This document shows, piece after piece, positions 42,339-52,234 of a stretch of DNA of 64,000 nt (the first letter of the stretch is position 1; each line of letters begins with the position of its first letter). This DNA is from Rariglobus sp. (GTDB lineage: Bacteria > Verrucomicrobiota > Verrucomicrobiia > Opitutales > Opitutaceae): the NCBI GenBank assembly GCA_029266495.1, contig JAQSWS010000052.1, forward strand, positions 18,634 through 82,633. Direction: 5' to 3'. The notes under the pieces are model-generated. The model had not been told where the DNA came from. It saw nothing but the letters and a program-made list of their open reading frames with translations, and ran no database searches. The position numbers were made by a program, and so were the translations under genes.

Positions 42339-43643
42339 TTACAACGCCAGGCGGATGCCCTTGCGCAGGTAGGTGGGGACGTCGAGGTCCTGACCCTCGA
42401 AGAGATTCCGGTCGGTCTTGTCGAAGTGGCCGCGGCTCTCGACCTCGTTAAAGGAAAATTCGTTCTGCGCCACGGCTTCCAACGGCAGCTCCGCCGCACT
42501 TTTCGCATTGCGGGCAACGGCCGGCGCGGACTTCGCGGCGGCAGGCGCGGGAACGGCGGTCTCGGTCTCGATGGGCAGCTCCCCCGCGGTGCGTGCGGGC
42601 GAAGGGGTCAGCGCCCGCGTGGGCCGTGCGAGCGTGGACGGACGGCGCACGCCGCCGCTGCGTCCGCCGATGTCGCTCGTGCCCAGCACGACGACCTCGA
42701 CCTTCCCCTGCATGTCTTCGTCGATCACCGCGCCCATGATCACGTGGGAGTCGCGGCCGAACTGCTCAGTCACCGCCGTCATGATTTCGTTGACCTTGGG
42801 CAACGTGAGATCGGTGCCGCCGACGATGTTCACGAGCAGGCGGTCGGCCTTGCGGGCGAACTCGGGTGTGGCGAGCAGCGGGCACAGTTTCACACCGTCG
42901 ATCGCCTCGGCCACGGCGTTCTCGCCGGAACCGGCGCCAAGGCCGAAGAGGGTCTTGCCGCCGCGCGTGTGGAACGCCTGGCGAAGCGTGGCAAAGTCCA
43001 GGTTGATCAGACCGGTGCGGAAGAGCATCGACCAGATTGATTTCACGCCGCGGCCGATCCATTCGTCGGCCCGGGCAAAGGAATCAAGCGCGGTTTCACC
43101 TTCCTCGGCCTGCTGGAGGAGAATGTCATTGGGCAGCGGGATGACCGCGTCGCACACCTTGCGGAGCGCGGCGAGACCCTCCTCGGCCTGCTTGGCGCGG
43201 CGTCCGCCCTCGAAGGTGAACGGCATGGTGACAAATGCGATGACCAGCGCCCCGGATTCGGCGGCGATCTCGGCCACCGTCGGCGCGGCGCCGCTGCCGG
43301 TGCCGCCGCCCATGCCGGCGACGAGAAACACGAGGTCGCAATCCTTGACGACGGCGGAGATTTTTTCGCGGTCGGCCTCGGCGGCGTCATGCCCGAGATC
43401 GGGGTCGCCACCCGCACCGAGCCCGCGCGTGACGCTGGCGCCGATGAAAATTTTGTCCTGCACCGGCGAGTTGGCGAGGGCCTGGTGGTCGGTGTTGATC
43501 ACCGCCATCTGAAGGCGGTCGAGGTTCTCCATCTTGAGACGGTCGACCGCGTTGGAGCCGGCACCGCCGACGCCCACGACCTTGATCGCGATCGTGCGGT
43601 CGGTGAGGATTTCGTGGGTGAGCGGGAGTTCGTTGGGATTCAT
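42339..43643 (-). CDS. ftsZ: Cell division protein FtsZ
   Basis: FtsZ is the tubulin-like GTPase that forms the division ring. The 434-residue product has VVGVGGAGSNAVDRL, NTDHQAL, the tubulin signature GGGTGSGAAP, the T7 loop region LINLDFATLR, a Pro/Ala-rich linker (about 335-400), and a C-terminal peptide ending near LDVPTYLRKG that should bind FtsA. It is the last gene of the dcw cluster, 20 bp after ftsA. Unlike most genes here it has an SD-like GAGAGGA ahead of its start. Its presence separates this organism from Chlamydiae and most Planctomycetes, which lack FtsZ. Confidence 0.97.
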   Translation of the reverse strand: MNPNELPLTHEILTDRTIAIKVVGVGGAGSNAVDRLKMENLDRLQMAVINTDHQALANSPVQDKIFIGASVTRGLGAGGDPDLGHDAAEADREKISAVVKDCDLVFLVAGMGGGTGSGAAPTVAEIAAESGALVIAFVTMPFTFEGGRRAKQAEEGLAALRKVCDAVIPLPNDILLQQAEEGETALDSFARADEWIGRGVKSIWSMLFRTGLINLDFATLRQAFHTRGGKTLFGLGAGSGENAVAEAIDGVKLCPLLATPEFARKADRLLVNIVGGTDLTLPKVNEIMTAVTEQFGRDSHVIMGAVIDEDMQGKVEVVVLGTSDIGGRSGGVRRPSTLARPTRALTPSPARTAGELPIETETAVPAPAAAKSAPAVARNAKSAAELPLEAVAQNEFSFNEVESRGHFDKTDRNLFEGQDLDVPTYLRKGIRLAL

Positions 43644-43663
43644 GGAGTGATCCTCTCGGTGCG

Positions 43664-44872
43664 TCAGGCGGTGGCGAAAAGTTTGCCCATCCAGCCCGGC
43701 GCCCGCGCACGGCGGCGGGGAGCGGCGAGATCGGCGCGGGAGCTGAGTCCGTATTGGAGAAGACCGAGGACACTGCTGAAGCCCGGATCGCGCAGGTTTT
43801 CCGCCACCCAGCCGGGAGCCTCGCCGAGACGGGCCTGCACGCCAAAGACGCGCGCGGCGGCCTCGTCGATCCCGGGGAGCTTGGCCGTGCCGCCCGTGAG
43901 GATGACGCCCGCGGCGGTCTTCTCGGGAGAGAAGGCGGCGCCGAGCTTCTTGCGGACCACCTCGAACAACTCGGTGGTGCGCGCGGCGGTGATCTGCTCG
44001 ATCGTGTGGCGCGGGAACTGGCGGTCGCCGATCGCGAAGTCACCGTTGAGCCAGACCTTCTCGGCGCGGTCCTTGGTGGCCACCGTGCCGCGTCCGAAAC
44101 GGAGCTTGAGTTTCTCGGCCTGGCCTTCGGTCACCCGCAAGCCGAGGCTGAGGTCATTGGTCAGGTGGACGCCGCCGACCGGCACAACCCCGGTGAGCTG
44201 CGCACAACCGTCACGATAAAGCACGAAGTCGGTCGTGCCCGCGCCCACGTCGATCACCAGCACGCCGTTCTGCTTGTCCTCGGCGGAGGCGAGAATGGTG
44301 CCCGAGGCGAGGCTGGACAGGATGAGTTCGGCAACCCGGACGTTGAAGCCGCGGATCACATGGATGTTGTCGGCGATCTTGCCCTCCTGGCCATGCACGG
44401 TCCAGTAGCCGGCTTCGAGGCGCTGCCCCACGAGGTGCTCGGGATCGGGGACATTGCGTCCGTCGAGACGGAAAGGGCGGCGCAGGTGGTGAACCACCAT
44501 GCGGCCCTCGGGCAGATTCTTCGATTTGGCCAGGCGGCAGACCGTGTCGATATCGGGGGCGCCGACCAGGTTGTCGGCGGCGGAGACGTTCACGGCGGCC
44601 TCGTTGTAGAAGCCCTCCAGGTGCCCGCCGGTTTGGGCGAGGTAAACCTCGTCGATCCGCGTGCCGGCGCTCTGCTCAGCGGCCATGAGCGCGCTGTGCG
44701 CCGCCTCGCTGGCGGCCTTGAAATCGGAAACCGCCCCCTTGATGACGCCACGCGACTGGCATTCGCCGACGCCGATGATGTGAAGCGTGCCCTGGGTGAG
44801 CTCGCCGATGAGAACGCTGACCTTTGAGGTGCCGATTTCAACGGCGCCGATGAACTTGGTTCTAGAAATCAC
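43664..44872 (-). CDS. ftsA: Cell division protein FtsA (GTG start)
   Basis: FtsA is the actin-like ATPase that ties FtsZ to the membrane. The 402-residue product has the phosphate-1 motif FIGAVEIGTSKV, VLVIDVGAGTTDFVLY, VPVGGVHLTNDLSLGL and GVILTGGTAKLPGI. It ends with a basic amphipathic tail (WMGKLFATA) suited to membrane contact. I chose GTG 44872 because family proteins begin at xISRTKFIGAVEIG; a longer in-frame ATG extension overlaps ftsQ heavily and is low-complexity. With this start it overlaps ftsQ by 11 bp. Confidence 0.92.
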   Translation of the reverse strand: MISRTKFIGAVEIGTSKVSVLIGELTQGTLHIIGVGECQSRGVIKGAVSDFKAASEAAHSALMAAEQSAGTRIDEVYLAQTGGHLEGFYNEAAVNVSAADNLVGAPDIDTVCRLAKSKNLPEGRMVVHHLRRPFRLDGRNVPDPEHLVGQRLEAGYWTVHGQEGKIADNIHVIRGFNVRVAELILSSLASGTILASAEDKQNGVLVIDVGAGTTDFVLYRDGCAQLTGVVPVGGVHLTNDLSLGLRVTEGQAEKLKLRFGRGTVATKDRAEKVWLNGDFAIGDRQFPRHTIEQITAARTTELFEVVRKKLGAAFSPEKTAAGVILTGGTAKLPGIDEAAARVFGVQARLGEAPGWVAENLRDPGFSSVLGLLQYGLSSRADLAAPRRRARAPGWMGKLFATA

Positions 44873-45881
44873 GTTGCGTGGAAGAAGAGTTGCGGGGAGG
44901 CAGAGTAAAAAGCGCCGTTCCCGAGGGCGGGACGGGCCTGGTGTTGGACGCGGCGGGCGCTCCGCGGCCGTCGGCCACGGTATCAAATGAAACCGGCACC
45001 TGCTTGTCGCCGATTGCCAGGTTCACCGACTTGAGCTGCCCGGTGGCATTCTGGCGGCGGGTTTCATCCAGGATGTAGTCGAGCCGCGCGAGTTGCCGGT
45101 AAAAACTGTCCTGCGACGCACCGAACGTGATCACCTCGACCTCGGTGGACTTCACCGTGAGGGTGCGGTCGAGGGCGAACCGGGCGAGCGAGACAACCTT
45201 GAACGACCGGTAAAGCGCGGGCGCGGAGGCCTGGGCGGTGCCGAGCAGATCCGCGACCGCGTCCATGCCGTCGATGCGCACGAACCCCGTGCCCTCGCGG
45301 AGCAGCTTGACGCCATCGATGAAGGGCAGCGAATCCGTCATCCCCGTGTCGTAACTAAAACCCGAATACACCGTGCCGTCGCGGGAGACCAGGAAAACCA
45401 CCGGGGCGGCATCGCCGATCAGGGCCATCACCCGCGTGACCGGGACGCGCTCCTGAAGCGTGACCACGAGAACGTCCGGGAAACGGCGCTCGATGACCGC
45501 CTTGCTCACCTGCCCGCTCTCCTCGAGGCGGCGCTTGAGATCGACGAGATCGAGTTCCATCAAGCTCGCCTCCTTGGGCAGCGCGAGCGTCCGCTGGACC
45601 CAGTTCTTGTCGAGCACGCCATCGGTGCGGACGGCAAAATCGCGAATCGGCACGCCCTTGGTGGGTGCAGTGAGGCGCGTGGGGTTCGTTTCCCACAGGT
45701 TGACCACCTCATAAACGCCCCACGCGGAGGCACCCAGCACAAGCACGAGGCCGACAATGTTGCCGATCGCCATGGCCAGGCGTTTCTTGCCCTCGCGCCC
45801 CATGATGCGGCGCTGCGCCACCGGCTGCGGAATATCGCGCCAGGTGCGGGTCGGAGGAGGATTGAAACTGGTCTGACTCAT
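44862..45881 (-). CDS. ftsQ: Cell division protein FtsQ/DivIB-like (POTRA)
   Basis: The 339-residue bitopic protein has a cytoplasmic basic tail, a membrane segment (about 37-58, NIVGLVLVLGASAWGVYEVV), a POTRA domain (about 75-150; LDLVDLKRRLEESGQVSKAVIERRFPDVLVVTLQERVPV, quoted in parts) and a beta domain. FtsQ links FtsB/FtsL to the divisome. Position between ddl and ftsA is canonical. The C-terminal 45 residues are Pro/Ser-rich. It begins 15 bp after the ddl stop. Confidence 0.88.
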   Translation of the reverse strand: MSQTSFNPPPTRTWRDIPQPVAQRRIMGREGKKRLAMAIGNIVGLVLVLGASAWGVYEVVNLWETNPTRLTAPTKGVPIRDFAVRTDGVLDKNWVQRTLALPKEASLMELDLVDLKRRLEESGQVSKAVIERRFPDVLVVTLQERVPVTRVMALIGDAAPVVFLVSRDGTVYSGFSYDTGMTDSLPFIDGVKLLREGTGFVRIDGMDAVADLLGTAQASAPALYRSFKVVSLARFALDRTLTVKSTEVEVITFGASQDSFYRQLARLDYILDETRRQNATGQLKSVNLAIGDKQVPVSFDTVADGRGAPAASNTRPVPPSGTALFTLPPRNSSSTQRDF

Positions 45882-45896
45882 GAAAAATAGGCGGCT

Positions 45897-46832
45897 TTAG
45901 GCACCCCGGCGGAAACGCTGCACGGCCGGACTCACCAATTCACGAACCAACGCGGTAAAATCCAGCCCGGCGCAGCGTGCGCTCATGGGCAAAAGACTGG
46001 TCTCCTTCATGCCCGGCAGCGTGTTGATTTCGAGTAAATAAAGCGGGTTATTCACATTTTGCTCACAGAGGATGAAATCCACTCGCGCGTAGTCGCGGCA
46101 ACCACAGGCCGCGAAGGCGGTTTCGGCCGCCTTTTGGGCCGCCGTCGTATGGGATTCCTTGAGCGGTGCAGGGGCAAAATACTCCGTCGCACCCTTCGTG
46201 TATTTGCTCGCGAAGTCATAGACGCCCGACTTCGGCCGGATTTCGACCACGCCCATCGCCTTGCCGTTCAATACCCCCACGGACAGCTCCCGGCCCACCA
46301 GGCGTTGCTCGATCAACCAGTTGCCATCGGTGATGCCTTCCAGCGCCCCGGCGAGAACCGCCCGGTCGGTGGCCACCGTGAGGCCCACGCTGCTCCCCTG
46401 ATCGTTGGGTTTGACGACCACCTGGCCGCCCAGGGCGGCGATGACCGAATCGGCGGAGGGTTTGTTCGCGGCGGAAAACGTCAGCCCCTTCGCCACGGCG
46501 ATCCCGCGCGCCGCGGCCGCCGCCTTGGTGGCCGCCTTGTCCATGGTCAGCGCACTCGCGACGGCATCGCATCCCGCGTAAGTCACGCCCGCCGCATCCA
46601 GCAGCCGCTGCATGCCGCCGTCTTCGCCAAAGGTGCCGTGCAAGGTCGAAAACACCACATGGGTCTTCGGGTCGAGCCCGGCCGGCAACGCGTCCGCGTC
46701 GACCGTGAACATCCGGGTCGGAAAACTCCGTGCCAGCGCGAGCGCCGAGGCGGCGCCCGAGCCAAGCGAAACGTCACGTTCGGGTGAAATACCGCCGCAC
46801 AGGACGGCGATGATGGGTTCGCGCATGTTCAT
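45897..46832 (-). CDS. ddl: D-alanine--D-alanine ligase
   Basis: Ddl makes the D-Ala-D-Ala dipeptide of the cell-wall stem. The 311-residue ATP-grasp enzyme has [30 protein letters not shown], the ATP-binding [14 protein letters not shown], and Mg-binding [17 protein letters not shown]. Start 46832 (MNMREPI) overlaps the TGA ending murB by 3 bp (ATGA), supporting this start and coupling; ATG 46826 is the alternative. The enzyme looks intact. Confidence 0.96.
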   Translation of the reverse strand: MNMREPIIAVLCGGISPERDVSLGSGAASALALARSFPTRMFTVDADALPAGLDPKTHVVFSTLHGTFGEDGGMQRLLDAAGVTYAGCDAVASALTMDKAATKAAAAARGIAVAKGLTFSAANKPSADSVIAALGGQVVVKPNDQGSSVGLTVATDRAVLAGALEGITDGNWLIEQRLVGRELSVGVLNGKAMGVVEIRPKSGVYDFASKYTKGATEYFAPAPLKESHTTAAQKAAETAFAACGCRDYARVDFILCEQNVNNPLYLLEINTLPGMKETSLLPMSARCAGLDFTALVRELVSPAVQRFRRGA

Positions 46833-47092
46833 AAAACGTCCTTCCATTGTTTTCCGTAAAGCAGCACCTCGGGTTCGAGTTTCACCCCTTGGGCCTGTTC
46901 GACGCGGGCGCGCACGCGCCGGACCAGTTCGATCACGTCGGCCGCCGTGGCACTCCCCCGGTTGATGATAAAGTTGGCGTGAACCGCCGACACCTCCGCA
47001 TCCCCCACCCGCTCGCCTTTGAGTCCGCTGACATCGATCAGGCGTCCGGCCGAGTCGCCCGGCGGATTTTTGAAAATACATCCGGCGCTCGG
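46829..47092 (-). pseudogene. murB: C-terminal part of MurB, out of frame with the MurC-MurB gene
   Basis: On the minus strand this frame reads [20 protein letters not shown], then [23 protein letters not shown] and [13 protein letters not shown]. That is the complete C-terminal domain of type II MurB, including the catalytic SAGxxFKNP loop (with Cys where many enzymes have Ser). It has no start codon of its own and directly follows, in a different frame, the truncated MurB part of the murC-murB gene. About 40-45 residues that normally join the two parts are missing. It ends in an ATGA overlap with ddl, so the gene boundary itself is natural. Confidence 0.8.
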
Positions 47093-49011
47093 TAGTCCAC
47101 GTGCATCTCGCTTTTCTTCAACGTGCGGATCGCTCCGTCGAAGGTCATCACGGCCACCTCCTCGACGACGTCGAACATCCAGCCGCCCATCGCGCCCGCG
47201 TTCATGCGCAACGCCCCGCCGACGTTGCCCGGGATGCCTTCCAGAAACTCGAAGCCCACCAGTCCGGCCTTCGCCGCCAGACCGCACAGGTTTTTCAAGC
47301 GCAGGCCCGCGCCCACCCACACGCGACCGTCAGGACGCGGCTCAAAGGTTTCCCACGCCGGCTGGCGCAGGCTCACGACGAGACCGTTCACCCCTTCGTC
47401 GGACACCACGAGATTCGATCCGCGACCCAGCATGACCACCGGCACGCCATGGGCCGTGGCCGTTTTCACGAGCGCCTGCATATCCGCCATGTCCGCCGGC
47501 TCGGCGTAGAGGCGGGCCGCGCCACCGATGCCCATGGTGGTCTTGCGCGCGAGCGACTCTTCGCGCTTCACCTTGGTCGCCGGCGAAACGGCGGCGCGCA
47601 GCGTCCCGGCAAGCGCATCCCAGCGCACCGCGGCGATGGACTCGAGCCAGGCTCGGGCCATCATGTCGATGTCACCGGCGCCGACGAAGGCCACGAAATC
47701 GCCCGGCTTGCACCCGGTGGCGAGCGCCGTCAGCAAACCCGCGTTGTCCCCCGGATGATACACCACGGGCAGCGACGGCGCGGTGCGTTGCAGTTCGGCC
47801 TGCAGGTCACGGGTCGTTCCGCCCTCGATGGGCGCCTCGCCCGCGCCGTAGACATCGAGCAGATAAACCGCATCCCCCAGCGCAAGCGCCGCGGCGAAAC
47901 CCGCCTTGAACTGTGCGGTGCGACTGAAGCGATGCGGTTGGAAGACCACCACCAGCCGCGCGTCGCCGCGGGCGCGCAGGCTGCCGAGGAGGGCGCGGAT
48001 CTCCGCCGGATGGTGCGCGTAGTCCTCGATCACGGTCAGATAATCCGTCGCGTGCAACACGGCCTGGCGGCGCCGCACCCCCGGGTAGGCGGCGAGCGCC
48101 TGGCCCGAAAGCCCCCCCACTCCAATCATCTGGGCAACCGCCAGCGCCGCGGTCGCGTTCAAGGCATTGAACTCGCCCATCGCCCGCACCCAGGCGGCCG
48201 GGAAAGTAAAACGTCCGCCCAGGGCGAGCTCAATGCTCGCGCCTGCCAGCGTGCTGATTTGTCCGCTGTAATCGCCCAGTGGCCCGAACGTGGCCGCCGG
48301 CGGGGAAAGTTGCAGGGCCGCGCGACGCGAAAGATCGCACGCCGCATTCACGAGCACGGCCCGCTTGGTGCGGTTGAAGAGCATGCGAAACGCCAGTTCC
48401 AGCTCGGCCTGGGTGCGGTAAAAATCCGGGTGATCCCAATCGAGGTTCACCGCCACGGTGATCTCCGGCGAAAACTGTCCGATGGTCCCGTCGCTTTCGT
48501 CGATCTCCGCCACCACCCAGTCGTTCATGCCCGCTCCGGCCGGAGCGATCGCATCGTCGGCGAACAGACCGCCGAGCACATACCCGGCGGGAAAATTCGC
48601 CTCCCGCAGAGCCCAGATCAACATCGCCGTCGTCGTGGTCTTTCCGTGCGACCCGCAGACGGCGATCAACCGCCGGTCACGCGTCGCCTCGGCCAGCAAT
48701 TCGCCGCGCCGCACGACGCGCAGGTTGCGGGCGCCGGCCGCCGCGATCACGGGATGCGCAGGCGCGATTGCCGTGGAGCACGCGACGAGCTGGCAGCCAT
48801 CGGGGATCTCACCCGGACCCGTAAGGATCACGCCGGCGCGCTCGAGGTGGGTGCGCATCACCGCGGTCATCGCATCGTCCTCCCCGCTCACGCGAAAACC
48901 GCGTTGCGCAAGATAAACGGCCAGCGGACCCATGCCCATGCCGCCGACACCGGCGCAATGAATCACGTTCACCGGATGTCCAAAAAGAAGGGGGAACGGC
49001 GCGATGCTCAT
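47038..49011 (-). CDS. murC: MurC-MurB fusion, MurB part interrupted
   Basis: The 657-residue frame has UDP-N-acetylmuramate--alanine ligase at residues 1 to about 470: [18 protein letters not shown] loop [45 protein letters not shown]. From about 483 it continues as UDP-N-acetylenolpyruvoylglucosamine reductase: [47 protein letters not shown]. After [10 protein letters not shown] (residue 641, near 47091) homology stops and 16 unrelated residues follow to a stop. The C-terminal MurB domain continues in another frame. As written, MurC should be active and MurB not. It begins in an ATGA overlap with murG. Confidence 0.9.
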   Translation of the reverse strand: MSIAPFPLLFGHPVNVIHCAGVGGMGMGPLAVYLAQRGFRVSGEDDAMTAVMRTHLERAGVILTGPGEIPDGCQLVACSTAIAPAHPVIAAAGARNLRVVRRGELLAEATRDRRLIAVCGSHGKTTTTAMLIWALREANFPAGYVLGGLFADDAIAPAGAGMNDWVVAEIDESDGTIGQFSPEITVAVNLDWDHPDFYRTQAELELAFRMLFNRTKRAVLVNAACDLSRRAALQLSPPAATFGPLGDYSGQISTLAGASIELALGGRFTFPAAWVRAMGEFNALNATAALAVAQMIGVGGLSGQALAAYPGVRRRQAVLHATDYLTVIEDYAHHPAEIRALLGSLRARGDARLVVVFQPHRFSRTAQFKAGFAAALALGDAVYLLDVYGAGEAPIEGGTTRDLQAELQRTAPSLPVVYHPGDNAGLLTALATGCKPGDFVAFVGAGDIDMMARAWLESIAAVRWDALAGTLRAAVSPATKVKREESLARKTTMGIGGAARLYAEPADMADMQALVKTATAHGVPVVMLGRGSNLVVSDEGVNGLVVSLRQPAWETFEPRPDGRVWVGAGLRLKNLCGLAAKAGLVGFEFLEGIPGNVGGALRMNAGAMGGWMFDVVEEVAVMTFDGAIRTLKKSEMHVDYRAPDVFSKIRRATRPDA

Positions 49012-50117
49012 GCGGAGGTTTTCCCCGGCGGATTGAATGACTCCAGGTCGTCGAGAATCATCGAGAGCGGGGAGGCCTGGTCGAGGCGGCGCAAATTCGC
49101 GCGGATGCCGGCCAGTCGTGCGTCGTCGGCGATGAGCGAACGCACGGCGCCCCCCAAGTCGGACTGGAGTTTCGCCTGGTCGATCACCACCGCACCACCG
49201 TGCTGCTCAAACCAGAGCGCGTTGGCGCGCTGGTGATCGTCGGCCGCATGCGGATAGGGAATCACCACGGACGGCGTCTCGCAGCGGATCATCTCCGCGA
49301 TTGAGCCGGCGCCGGCCCGGGCGATCACCAGATCGGCGGCGGAGAGCAATGCGGCCACCTGATCGGAGAACGGCACGAACACCGCTTTCACTGGCGAGCG
49401 GTCCGCGGAGGACTTCAGCGCCAGCACCTCCGGCGCACCCTTGCCGAGGCCGGTGACGCAATACAGCTGGATGCCCTCGGCCGCGAGGTGCGGCAGTTCG
49501 CGCCGCGCCCAGTCGTTGAGCACGGTCGCACCCTGGCTTCCGCCAAAAATCGCGAGCACCTTCTTCGACGGGTCGAGTCCCAGCTGGCGGCACGCCTCTT
49601 CGCGCGGCAGGCGGACGATCTCGCGGCGCACCGGCAGGCCGACATTGCGGACGACCCCTGCGCGCACGCCGGGCAAATCGACGCCCGGAGGCAGATAAAC
49701 CCGCCGCGCAAAACGGCTCAACGAGCGGATGGCGCGACCGGGAATGCGATTGGCCTCATGCAACGCAACGGGCACGCCCCGGAGTTTGCCGGCCACGATG
49801 ATTGCCGCCGTGGTGAACCCGCCGAAGCCCACGATGCCGGCGGGACGCGTCGTGCGGACAAGTTTCCAGCTGACGAAAAATCCCTTGGTCTGCGACACGA
49901 CGAAGCGCGCGAAGCCGGCGGGCTCCAGCGTAAACGGCGCACCGGGAATCGGCACGAAGCGCAGGTGCGGGTATTTTTCGATGAGCCGGGCATCGACCCG
50001 TTTCTGGCTGATCAGCAGCGTGGCGGCGTGACCGCGTTCGGCAAGGCCCTCGGCCAGCGCGATGCCGGGCGAGAGATGTCCGCCGGTGCCGCCGCAGGAG
50101 ATGAGAAAAGTGCTCAT
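49008..50117 (-). CDS. murG: Undecaprenyl-PP-MurNAc-pentapeptide GlcNAc transferase MurG
   Basis: MurG converts lipid I to lipid II on the inner face of the membrane. The 369-residue GT28 enzyme has the first Gly loop SCGGTGGHLSPGIALAE, GFGGFTTAA, HEANRIPGRAIR, the second-domain GGSQGATVLN, and the donor-binding ARAGAGSIAEMI with VVIPYPHAADDHQRANA. ATG 50117 overlaps the ftsW stop by 4 bp; longer in-frame extension upstream is antisense noise over ftsW. Stop overlaps the murC start by 4 bp. Confidence 0.96.
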   Translation of the reverse strand: MSTFLISCGGTGGHLSPGIALAEGLAERGHAATLLISQKRVDARLIEKYPHLRFVPIPGAPFTLEPAGFARFVVSQTKGFFVSWKLVRTTRPAGIVGFGGFTTAAIIVAGKLRGVPVALHEANRIPGRAIRSLSRFARRVYLPPGVDLPGVRAGVVRNVGLPVRREIVRLPREEACRQLGLDPSKKVLAIFGGSQGATVLNDWARRELPHLAAEGIQLYCVTGLGKGAPEVLALKSSADRSPVKAVFVPFSDQVAALLSAADLVIARAGAGSIAEMIRCETPSVVIPYPHAADDHQRANALWFEQHGGAVVIDQAKLQSDLGGAVRSLIADDARLAGIRANLRRLDQASPLSMILDDLESFNPPGKTSA

Positions 50118-51277
50118 GATAACTCCTCCATTGAACGGCGCCCGCCGCCGAGGCCGGTGCGCGACCAGGTGCGCTGGGTGTTGAGAATGATGCCGATCAG
50201 GATGCCCATGAGCAGCAGGTTCGAGAGACCGGCGCTGATGAACGGCAGCGACATGCCTTTCGTGGGAAGCAGACCGGTGACAACACCGAGATTGATGATC
50301 GCCTGCAGGCAGATCATGAGCACCGTGCCGGTCACGAGCAGGTATTGGAAAAGATTGGGCGCGCGTCGCAGGTGGATGAAACCCGCGATGAAGATGATCG
50401 TGAAGATGCCCACCACCCCGATGGTGAACGGCAGACCGAGTTCCTCGCCGATCACCGCGTAAATAAAATCGGTGTGCGCCTCGGGCAGGAAATTCATCTG
50501 CTGCCTCCCCTGCCCCAGCCCGACGCCTTCCGTGCCGCCCACCGCGAAGGCGAGCAGCGACTGCCAGAGCTGGTAGGTGCCGGACGACTTGTTGCCCTCG
50601 ACGTCCAGATACGCGAGGAAGCGCTTCAAGCGGTTGGGATTGTTGATCACCATCACGGTGAAACCGGATATCACCAGCGCGACGGTTGGCAGGACGTAGC
50701 GCCATTTGGCACCGGCCAGAAACAACAGGATCACGCCGACCACCATCACCAGCGCGGCCGTTCCAAAATCAGGCTCCAGCACGATCAACCCGGCAAAGCC
50801 GCCAATGAGGGCCAGCGGGATCAGATAACCGCGCCTGAACTCCCCGATGCGCGTCTGGTTGAGCGCGAGGTAGTGCGCGAGGCAGAAAACCATCGAGATC
50901 TTGGCGATCTCCGAGACCTGAAAACGCAACGGCCCCAGACCGAGCCAGCGGCGGCTGCCCTTCACCTCCACCCCGATGCCGGGAATCAACACCAGGACGA
51001 GCGCCAGCGCGGTCACGCCCGCCACCAGCCATACGTGCCGGCGTGCATATTCCAAATCGAGGCGGCTGACTACGAACGCCGCGAAACCGGCCATCGCCAC
51101 CCCGACGAGCTGTTTGCCCAGGTAGGAATACGGCCCGCCTTTGAACGAAACCGTCGCGCTGAAGAGGATCGTAAGCCCCAGAAAGACCAGCCCGATGGCA
51201 CAGACGACGATGACCGCGGCCGGATTGAACGAGAAGCGTCCGCGATGTGAGTCGGGCGCAAGGGCGTCGTGAACCAT
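50114..51277 (-). CDS. ftsW: Septal peptidoglycan polymerase FtsW (SEDS)
   Basis: The 387-residue SEDS protein has about ten membrane segments and the family motifs KGSRRWLGLGPLRFQVSEIAK, VLEPDFGTAAL, LPEAHTDFIYAVIGEELGL and LPTKGMSLPFISAGLSNLL. The catalytic-region Asp of the EAHTDFI segment is present. It works with the FtsI transpeptidase encoded upstream in the same cluster. The gene lies 57 bp after the LysM lipoprotein gene. Confidence 0.95.
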   Translation of the reverse strand: MVHDALAPDSHRGRFSFNPAAVIVVCAIGLVFLGLTILFSATVSFKGGPYSYLGKQLVGVAMAGFAAFVVSRLDLEYARRHVWLVAGVTALALVLVLIPGIGVEVKGSRRWLGLGPLRFQVSEIAKISMVFCLAHYLALNQTRIGEFRRGYLIPLALIGGFAGLIVLEPDFGTAALVMVVGVILLFLAGAKWRYVLPTVALVISGFTVMVINNPNRLKRFLAYLDVEGNKSSGTYQLWQSLLAFAVGGTEGVGLGQGRQQMNFLPEAHTDFIYAVIGEELGLPFTIGVVGIFTIIFIAGFIHLRRAPNLFQYLLVTGTVLMICLQAIINLGVVTGLLPTKGMSLPFISAGLSNLLLMGILIGIILNTQRTWSRTGLGGGRRSMEELS

Positions 51278-51334
51278 CTGGGCGGTTTCCGGGAATGCCT
51301 GGCGTGAGCGGGGGTGGATTGAAGGACGAACGCG

Positions 51335-52234
51335 TTACTCGATTTTCGGCGCACCGGACTCCTCGACGCGAATGGCCGGGGCGTCCATGGACTCGGGGGC
51401 GGGCGAGATGAACGGAGCATCCGCCGGAGCCGGGGCGGGGGCGGGAGCAACCGGCGAATCGAACACCGGGGCGAGCGGCGCGGGCGCGGCGGGCGGCAGC
51501 GCGGGCGCCGGCACCGGACTGGCGACCGCAGGCTTTGCGGCGGGCGCGGCGGTCTTTGCCGCGGGAGCCTGCCAGCCGGGGATCTTCAGGGACTGGCCCA
51601 CGCGGATCTTGGTGGGATCGGCAATGTTGTTGGCGGTGGCGACCTCGCCGACCTTGACCTGGTATTTCCTGGCGATGGCGCCCAGCGTTTCACCGGCCTT
51701 GACGACATGGGTGATGGACGCGGCCGGCGCGGCGGCGGGAGCCGTGCGAGTCGCGGATGCGGCAGGCTCGGCGGCCGAAGCGGCGGGAGCGAGCGCCTTG
51801 CCGGGGATGGTGAGCGCCTGGCCGAGCTTCAGGGTGGAATCGGCGCGCAGGTTGTTGGCCGCGGTGAGCTGTTTCACCGTCACGTTGTTTTTCTTGGCGA
51901 TGGACCAAAGACTGTCGCCCTTCACCACGGTGTAGGAGGCGGCGGGCGTGGATTGGGCCGTCACCGCGGCGGTGGCGGCCGGTGTGCCGGGACGCGTCGG
52001 GCTGAAGCGAATCGAGGAGACTTCTCCGTAGGCTGCGGGAGCGGGTTGTCCGACGACCGGCGAACCAGTATCGGCCGGCGCGCTCAGCGGGGATCCTTCG
52101 GCGCCGATCACCGGCGCGGGAGCGGCGGCGACGGGCTTCTTGGTGGTGGAACGGCAGCCGGGAATGGCGAAGATAAACATGAAAGCGACGCCATGGAATG
52201 CCATGACGATGCCGAATATTTTAACGAGTTTCAT
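51335..52234 (-). CDS. LysM-domain lipoprotein inside the dcw cluster
   Basis: The 299-residue protein starts with a membrane/lipoprotein signal (MKLVKIFGIVMAFHGVAFMF; lipobox AIPG-C27). It carries two LysM domains: about residues 100-145 (YTVVKGDSLWSIAKKNNVTV) and 176-220 (HVVKAGETLGAIARKYQVKV), joined and flanked by long Ala/Pro linkers. LysM binds GlcNAc in peptidoglycan. Its insertion between murD and ftsW suggests a division or wall-binding role specific to this lineage (inference). Start 52234 was chosen because the signal begins there; 21 upstream codons are not conserved-looking. Confidence 0.9.
   Translation of the reverse strand: MKLVKIFGIVMAFHGVAFMFIFAIPGCRSTTKKPVAAAPAPVIGAEGSPLSAPADTGSPVVGQPAPAAYGEVSSIRFSPTRPGTPAATAAVTAQSTPAASYTVVKGDSLWSIAKKNNVTVKQLTAANNLRADSTLKLGQALTIPGKALAPAASAAEPAASATRTAPAAAPAASITHVVKAGETLGAIARKYQVKVGEVATANNIADPTKIRVGQSLKIPGWQAPAAKTAAPAAKPAVASPVPAPALPPAAPAPLAPVFDSPVAPAPAPAPADAPFISPAPESMDAPAIRVEESGAPKIE

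Noticed and set aside
47101..49236. Plus-strand open frame of 711 codons opposite murC-murB
   Set aside because: Shadow of the MurC-MurB gene; Arg/His-rich translation typical of antisense frames here.
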